Under the pieces are notes generated by a model that was not told the origin of the DNA, ran no database searches, and worked only from the letters and a program-made list of their open reading frames with translations. A stretch of DNA of 64,000 nucleotides from Actinocatenispora rupis (lineage in GTDB: Bacteria; Actinomycetota; Actinomycetes; Mycobacteriales; Micromonosporaceae): contig NZ_BOMB01000029.1 of assembly GCF_016861975.1 (NCBI RefSeq), forward strand, positions 62,001 through 126,000, read 5' to 3'. The position numbers and the translations under genes were made by a program. Shown in pieces: positions 59,815-64,000 of this stretch; position 1 is the stretch's first letter; each line of letters opens with the position of its first letter.

Positions 59815-60449
59815 CCGTCGCGCTCGCCGGCCTGGGCACCCTCCTCGGCCAGTACGGCTACCTGGCGGTGACCGTCCTCGTACTCCTGGAGGACTTCGGG
59901 GTGCCGGCGCCCGGCGAGACCGTGCTGATCCTCGCCTCGATCGCGGCGCACCAGGGGCGGCTCGACATCCTGGCCGTCGCCGGGCTCGCGTTCGTCGCGG
60001 CGGTCGCGGGGGACAACATCGGCTTCGCGATCGGGCACTTCGGGGGCCGACCGCTGCTCACCCGGTACGGCAGGTACATCCTGCTCACGCCGCGGCGGCT
60101 GGAACGCGCCGAGCGTTTCATGGCGCGGCACGGCGGGAAGGTCGTCGTGGTCGCGCGGTTCGTGGAGGGCCTGCGCCAGGCCAACGGGCTGCTCGCCGGG
60201 GCGACCGGCATGCACTGGCGCCGTTTCCTGGTGTTCAACGCGATCGGCGCCGCCGCCTGGGTGGCAGTCTGGTCGACCCTCGGGTACGTGCTCGGCGCGC
60301 ACCTCACGTCCGTCGAACACCTCGTCACCCGGTACGAGCTGTACCTGCTGGGCGCGGCCGGGCTCGCCGTCGCCGGGTTCGTGACGTGGCGGATCGTCCG
60401 GGCGCGCCGGCACCGCGGGATGCCGGTGCGCGACGCGGAACCGCGCTGA
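59811..60449 (+). CDS. DedA-family membrane protein (VTT domain), second copy
   Basis: A 212-residue DedA protein with YLAVTVLVLLEDFGVPAPGE, VAAVAGDNIGFAIGHFGGRP and the signature VVVVARFVEGLRQANGLLAG. The acidic pair LLEDFGVPAPGE and the arginine-rich hairpin identify a different DedA branch from the 56888 gene. GTG 59811 overlaps the PAP2 stop (GTGA), so the two are co-expressed. A flippase for undecaprenyl phosphate acting right after a phosphatase that makes it is the natural reading, but lipid specificity cannot be seen. Confidence 0.93.
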   Translation: MTVALAGLGTLLGQYGYLAVTVLVLLEDFGVPAPGETVLILASIAAHQGRLDILAVAGLAFVAAVAGDNIGFAIGHFGGRPLLTRYGRYILLTPRRLERAERFMARHGGKVVVVARFVEGLRQANGLLAGATGMHWRRFLVFNAIGAAAWVAVWSTLGYVLGAHLTSVEHLVTRYELYLLGAAGLAVAGFVTWRIVRARRHRGMPVRDAEPR

Positions 60450-60459
60450 CGGCGTACCC

Positions 60460-60485
60460 CGGATAGTCCGGCGCCGAACTATCCG
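60460..60485. promoter_or_regulatory. MarR operator (inverted repeat)
   Basis: CGGATAGT, ten bases, ACTATCCG: perfect 8-base arms 23 bases before the MarR ATG at 60509. It is suited to autoregulation. Confidence 0.75.
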
Positions 60486-60508
60486 ACGATGAACGGTAGG
60501 CTGGCGGC

Positions 60509-61003
60509 ATGAGCGACGAACCGGACGCCATCGACGCCGTCGTCGACGCCTGGGCGCGCGAACGCCCCGACCTCGACCTGAGCGCGATCGGCCTGGTCGG
60601 CCGGTTCGGCCGGCTCGTGATGCTGCTCGGGCCCGCGCAGGAACGGGTGTTCACCGAGTTCGGCCTGCGGCCCGGCGAGTTCGACGTACTCGCGACGCTG
60701 CGGCGCAGCGGCCCGCCGTACACGCTGATGCCGTCGCAGCTGGCGCAGACGCTGATGCTGTCCCGGGCCGGCATGACCAACCGGCTCGACCGGCTGGAGT
60801 CCGCCGGGTTCGTCCGGCGCGAGCTGGACCCCGCCGACCGCCGCAGCTTCCGCGTCCAGCTCACCGACTCCGGGTACGAGACGGTCGACGCGGCGATGAC
60901 CGCGCACACGGCCAACGTCACCGAGCTGGTCTCCGCGCTCGACCCGGCCGCGCGCGCCGACCTCGACGCCCACCTGCGCGCCCTGCTGCGCGCCCTGAGC
61001 TGA
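60509..61003 (+). CDS. MarR-family regulator
   Basis: A 164-residue MarR regulator: winged helix FDVLATLRRSGPPYTLMPSQ, LAQTLMLSRAGMTNRLDRLE, wing RRELDPADRRSFRVQLTDSG. A perfect inverted repeat precedes it, so it is probably autoregulated. Its target is not clear. The kinase-fold gene downstream starts 93 bases later in the same direction. Confidence 0.94.
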   Translation: MSDEPDAIDAVVDAWARERPDLDLSAIGLVGRFGRLVMLLGPAQERVFTEFGLRPGEFDVLATLRRSGPPYTLMPSQLAQTLMLSRAGMTNRLDRLESAGFVRRELDPADRRSFRVQLTDSGYETVDAAMTAHTANVTELVSALDPAARADLDAHLRALLRALS

Positions 61004-61096
61004 CCGACTGATGTCGTTGCCGCGCAAGGGATTCGGGGGTATGTGTCCCGAGGCGTCGCCGGTGCGACGTCACCCGGGCGTACCGTGCCGGGGGTG

Positions 61097-62185
61097 ATGT
61101 CGCATCCCGCGCGGGTGGCCCGGTACGCCGAGACGTCCGGCGAGCTGGCGCTGCTCGGTGACCGCCAGCTGGCCGACCTCGTCGCCGGCGCGACCCCGCT
61201 CGGCCACGGCATCGGGGGTACGTCCGCGCTGCTGCACGTCGCCGGTACGCCGGTGTTCGTGAAGCGGATCCCGTTGTCCGACAAGGAACTCCGGCCGGAG
61301 CACGTACGGTCCACGGCGAACCTGTTCGACCTGCCGCCGCGCTGCCAGTACGGGGTGGGCGGGCATCCGGGGTTCGGGGTGTGGCGCGAGCTCGCCGCGA
61401 ACGTCCACACGACCGGCTGGGTGCTGGCCCGGCGTACCGAGGCGTTCCCGGTGCTGTACCACTGGCGGGTGCTGCCCGGCGCGCCGCCGCTCCACGACGA
61501 ACTCGCCGACGTCGACGCCGCGGTCCGGTACTGGGGCGGCGCCCCCGGCGTACGCGAGCGGATCGACGCGGCGGCCACGGCGACGGCCAGCCTCGTCCTG
61601 TTCCTGGAGTACGTGCCGGTGGGGCTGGACGAGTGGCTGGGCGACCGGCTCGCCCGCGGACCGGAGGCGGTGGCGCGCGCCGCGATGCTGGTGGCACGGC
61701 GGCTACGGCTCGACCTCGGCGCGCTCAACGCGGGCGGCCTGCTGCACTTCGACGCCCACTTCGGCAACCTGCGCACCGACGGCGACCGGCTGTACGTCGT
61801 CGACCTCGGCCTGGCCACGTCGCCGCGGTTCGCGCTGTCCCGCGCCGAGGCGGAGTTCGTGACGCGGCACCGCAGCCACGACGTCTGCCACGCGCTGACC
61901 CGCCTCGTCAACTGGCTCGTCACCCACGTCTGCGGGGTGCCCGTGCCCGCCAGCGGCATCCCGGACGAGCGCGACGAGTACGTGGCGCGCTGTGCCCGCG
62001 GCGTGCAGGTCGTGGACGCGCCGGCCCCCGTGGCCGCGCTGATCCACCGGTACGCCCCGGTCGCGGCCGTCATGAACGGTTTCTACCGGAACCTGTTCGG
62101 TACGAGCCGCGCCACCCCGTACCCGGTGGTGGCGGTGGAGAAGGCGGCGTCCGCGGTACCGGAGCTGGCGCATCTCGCCGGGTAG
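61097..62185 (+). CDS. Protein-kinase/aminoglycoside-phosphotransferase fold protein
   Basis: A 362-residue protein. A Gly-loop-like GHGIGGTSALLHVAGTPVFV with Lys in VKRIPLSDKEL is followed by the catalytic HFDAHFGNLRTDGDRLYVVD (HxDxxxxN) and DLGLATSPR. This is the kinase/APH core with a DLG instead of DFG. Streptomyces-type relatives are annotated only as kinase-like. The substrate might be protein or a small molecule. I chose ATG 61097; a GTG three bases earlier is in frame. It is cytoplasmic, without membrane helices. Confidence 0.8.
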   Translation: MSHPARVARYAETSGELALLGDRQLADLVAGATPLGHGIGGTSALLHVAGTPVFVKRIPLSDKELRPEHVRSTANLFDLPPRCQYGVGGHPGFGVWRELAANVHTTGWVLARRTEAFPVLYHWRVLPGAPPLHDELADVDAAVRYWGGAPGVRERIDAAATATASLVLFLEYVPVGLDEWLGDRLARGPEAVARAAMLVARRLRLDLGALNAGGLLHFDAHFGNLRTDGDRLYVVDLGLATSPRFALSRAEAEFVTRHRSHDVCHALTRLVNWLVTHVCGVPVPASGIPDERDEYVARCARGVQVVDAPAPVAALIHRYAPVAAVMNGFYRNLFGTSRATPYPVVAVEKAASAVPELAHLAG

Positions 62186-62354
62186 CGCGCCCCGGCGCGG
62201 CAGTACGGCGACGCGGAAGGACGGTGCCGCTGCGGTGGGTGAGTACCGGGGCGGGGGTGTCCCGGGTTCGTGCCAGAGGAACGGGCAGGTGGCGGGCGGG
62301 TCGGGTCGCGTCGGCAGACTCCTTCGCATACACCCCGGTCGTACGAGGAGTGAC

Positions 62355-63023
62355 ATGAACAGGGTTGCCCGCAGGATCATGGCCGTCGCGCTCGGCGCGG
62401 GGGCGGTACTGTCCGCCGCACTCGGCCCGGCGGCGGTCGCACAGGCCGCACCGGCGCGTGCCGACGGCCAGATCTCCAGCCTGTCGTTCGTGACGGCGGC
62501 CGCGTCGCCGTCCGCGTACACGCTGTCGGTCACCGGGCACCGGCAGGAGACGACCTACTACTGCGTGCCGGCGTCGTCGCAGCTGATGCTGAACAGCTTC
62601 GGCATCACGGTGTCGCAGCGCACCCTCGCGACGAAGATGGGTACCACGGCGAGCGGCGGCACCAGCGGCGCGAACGCCAACAAGGTCCTCAACGCGTACG
62701 TGAACCGCAAGGGCTACAAGGTGACCACGTACTCTGCGAAGGACCCGGCCAAGCTCATGAGCATGGTCCGGTACGACGTGGGCACGCTGCACCGCGCCGC
62801 GTACATCGGCGTCTGGATGGAGGACCTGCCCTGGAACAAGGGCAAGGTGAAGGGCAACAACATCGGCCACGGCATCGCCGTCTACGGCTACAACGCCAGC
62901 AAGGGCACCATCACCGTGTACGACCCGTGGAAGGCGACCGGCGGCAAGCACACGCTCACCGCGAAGCAGCTCGCCGCCGTCTCGCAGTCCAACGGCGGCC
63001 TGCACTACGTCACCCGACTCTGA
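62355..63023 (+). CDS. Secreted C39-family (papain-like) peptidase
   Basis: A 222-residue exported protein. Signal peptide RIMAVALGAGAVLSAALGPA is cut after AQA near residue 31. The catalytic cysteine is Cys70 in TTYYCVPASSQLML, the C39 box (YxCxPAxxxM). The His lies in GHGIAVYGYNASKG and the Asp in ITVYDPWKAT. C39-like peptidases in actinobacteria act on wall or secreted peptides. ATG 62355 has GAGGAG nearby. No bacteriocin gene or ABC exporter is attached, so this is the solitary, secreted type. Confidence 0.92.
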   Translation: MNRVARRIMAVALGAGAVLSAALGPAAVAQAAPARADGQISSLSFVTAAASPSAYTLSVTGHRQETTYYCVPASSQLMLNSFGITVSQRTLATKMGTTASGGTSGANANKVLNAYVNRKGYKVTTYSAKDPAKLMSMVRYDVGTLHRAAYIGVWMEDLPWNKGKVKGNNIGHGIAVYGYNASKGTITVYDPWKATGGKHTLTAKQLAAVSQSNGGLHYVTRL

Positions 63024-63043
63024 CCGTTCCCTTTGGTAGCAAC

Positions 63044-63083
63044 GGAAACGTCGGCGGCGCGGACCTCGCGTCGCCGACGTTCC
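63044..63083. terminator. Bidirectional GC hairpin terminator
   Basis: GGAA plus CGTCGGCGGCGCG pairs with CGCGTCGCCGACG plus TTCC, with one mismatch and one bulge, loop GACCT. It lies between the converging C39 peptidase and metallo-hydrolase genes. Confidence 0.85.
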
Positions 63084-63093
63084 GCGTGCCGGG

Positions 63094-63714
63094 TCAGGCG
63101 GTCCACTCCGCACGGTGCGGGGCCTCGGCGCCGATCGTGGTCGTCTCGCCGTGCCCGGTGTACACGGTGGTGTCGGCGGGCAGGGTCAGCAGCCGGCGGG
63201 TGATGGAGTCGACGATCGTGTCGAAGTCCGAGTACGACCGGCCGGTGGCGCCCGGCCCGCCCGCGAACAGCGTGTCGCCGGTGAACACCGCCCCGAGCGC
63301 CGGTACGGACAGGCAGCAGGAACCGGGGGAGTGGCCGGGCGTGTGCAGCACCGTCACCGGTACGCCCGCGACGGTCAGCGTCTGCCCGTCGGACAGCTCG
63401 CCGTGCGGCGGCCGGTCCGGATGGGTCCGGTCCCACAGCACGCGGTCCGCGGGGTGCAGCAGGACCGGCGCGTCCACCAGCGCGGCCAGCTCCAGCGCGG
63501 CATCCACGTGGTCGTTGTGCGCGTGGGTACAGGCGATGGCGGTGACGCGGCGGCCGGCGACCAGGTCGGCGATGGCCCGCGCGTCGTGCGGCGCGTCGAC
63601 CACCAGGCACTCGTCGTCGTCACCGACCACCCAGACGTTGTTGTCGACGTCCCACCGGCCGCCGTCCAGCGCGAACACGCCGGACGTGACGGTCCGCTCG
63701 ATACGGGCGCTCAC
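63094..63714 (-). CDS. MBL-fold hydrolase, glyoxalase II-like, partner of the mycothiol formaldehyde dehydrogenase
   Basis: A 206-residue metallo-hydrolase with zinc motif THAHNDHVD (HxHxDH), [29 protein letters not shown] and TGHGETT. The sequence GRSYSDFDT is typical of the glyoxalase II/thioesterase branch. GTG 63714 overlaps the dehydrogenase stop (GTGA). In mycothiol-containing actinobacteria this gene follows mscR and is thought to hydrolyse the S-formyl-mycothiol product. That role is known for the gene pair in the family and is inferred here. Confidence 0.9.
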   Translation of the reverse strand: MSARIERTVTSGVFALDGGRWDVDNNVWVVGDDDECLVVDAPHDARAIADLVAGRRVTAIACTHAHNDHVDAALELAALVDAPVLLHPADRVLWDRTHPDRPPHGELSDGQTLTVAGVPVTVLHTPGHSPGSCCLSVPALGAVFTGDTLFAGGPGATGRSYSDFDTIVDSITRRLLTLPADTTVYTGHGETTTIGAEAPHRAEWTA

Positions 63715-64000
63715 AGGACGACCACGCTGCGGAGTACGTCGCCGCGGCGCATCGCGCCGAACGCGTCCTCGACCCCGTCGATGCCGATCGACTCCGACAC
63801 GAACCTGTCCAGCGGCAACCGACCCTGCCGGTGCAGCGCGATCAGCGCCGGGAAGTCGCGGCTCGGCAGGCAGTCGCCGTACCAGGAGGAGCGGAGCGCG
63901 CCGCCCCGGCTGAACAGGTCCAGCAGCGGCAGCTCCAGCGTCATCTCCGGCGTCGGTACGCCGACGAGGACCACCGTGCCGGCCAGGTCCCGCGCGTAGA
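63711..64000 (-). CDS. mscR: S-(hydroxymethyl)mycothiol dehydrogenase, C-terminal part (truncated by window edge)
   Basis: Only the last ~95 residues are in the window; the gene runs off the right edge. It contains [20 protein letters not shown], then [20 protein letters not shown] and the end DVLRSVVVL, closely matching MscR-type zinc alcohol dehydrogenases that oxidise the formaldehyde-mycothiol adduct. The metallo-hydrolase partner follows with a GTGA overlap, which supports the assignment. Catalytic zinc residues lie outside the window. Confidence 0.85.
   Translation of the reverse strand, partial: YARDLAGTVVLVGVPTPEMTLELPLLDLFSRGGALRSSWYGDCLPSRDFPALIALHRQGRLPLDRFVSESIGIDGVEDAFGAMRRGDVLRSVVVL

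Noticed and set aside
62355-63023. C39 peptidase as part of a bacteriocin exporter
   Set aside because: It is a secreted solitary domain with a signal peptide and no ABC transporter domains. No precursor peptide with a GG leader was seen nearby.
1-64000. tRNA, rRNA, CRISPR, riboswitch and prophage signals
   Set aside because: No cloverleaf-like segments, regularly spaced repeats, integrase genes or structural phage genes were recognised by eye. Small RNAs cannot be excluded without a covariance-model search.

Overview
This 64 kb window comes from a high-GC actinomycete chromosome. Third codon positions are almost all G or C, GTG starts are common, and many genes are joined by ATGA or GTGA overlaps. 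The right edge carries the end of a mycothiol-dependent formaldehyde dehydrogenase gene (mscR type) followed by its usual metallo-hydrolase partner, which points to a mycothiol-making actinobacterium. The regulator content (MLTR-type HTH proteins, SARP, an ECF42-type sigma factor with a DGPF partner) and the very frequent word GTAC fit a soil actinomycete such as a Micromonosporales relative. That placement is inference. No tRNA, rRNA, CRISPR array, prophage or biosynthetic megasynthase was seen.

Left part (1-10 kb): the end of a LuxR-type regulator, then a thinly coding stretch with gene remnants (RidA-like, C-terminal piece of an ATP-dependent DNA ligase), two membrane proteins, and a redox/stress cassette: a carboxymuconolactone decarboxylase-like protein and a DHA2 exporter on the minus strand, divergent from an MLTR-type HTH regulator, a cupin and an aldo/keto reductase. 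From 10 to 25 kb: a secreted protein, an OmpR-type two-component system divergent from a three-gene ABC exporter whose first permease contains a lectin-like insert, a heat-shock locus (Hsp20 with an upstream HAIR-like site, a MerR/HspR-like regulator, a zinc-ribbon protein, DUF5994-like and other small proteins), a NarL-type two-component system divergent from two membrane proteins, and a membrane-anchored Hsp70-like protein.

From 25 to 43 kb: an FAD monooxygenase, ECF42-type sigma factor plus DGPF partner, a membrane molybdopterin oxidoreductase, an NAD-dependent DNA ligase, a SUKH protein, and several small regulator-plus-target cassettes with visible palindromic operators (MarR/WrbA/MFS; TetR/glycosyltransferase; TetR/epimerase). 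From 43 to 55 kb: a secreted cutinase-fold protein, a LuxR-SARP fusion regulator, a membrane XRE-NACHT NTPase, a secreted D-Ala-D-Ala carboxypeptidase-like hydrolase, a CPBP protease, a 161-bp near-perfect palindrome that looks like a MITE, and a PadR-controlled MacB/FtsX-type ABC system.

From 56 to 64 kb the most coherent module appears: BlaI-type repressor (frame-disrupted as given), M56 metallopeptidase and a DedA protein on the minus strand, divergent from a PAP2 phosphatase overlapping a second DedA protein, with BlaI-like operators in the shared promoter. DedA proteins can translocate undecaprenyl phosphate and PAP2 enzymes can make it, so this may be an antibiotic-sensing lipid-carrier recycling unit. 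A MarR regulator, a kinase-fold protein, a secreted C39 peptidase and the mycothiol formaldehyde-detoxification pair close the window.
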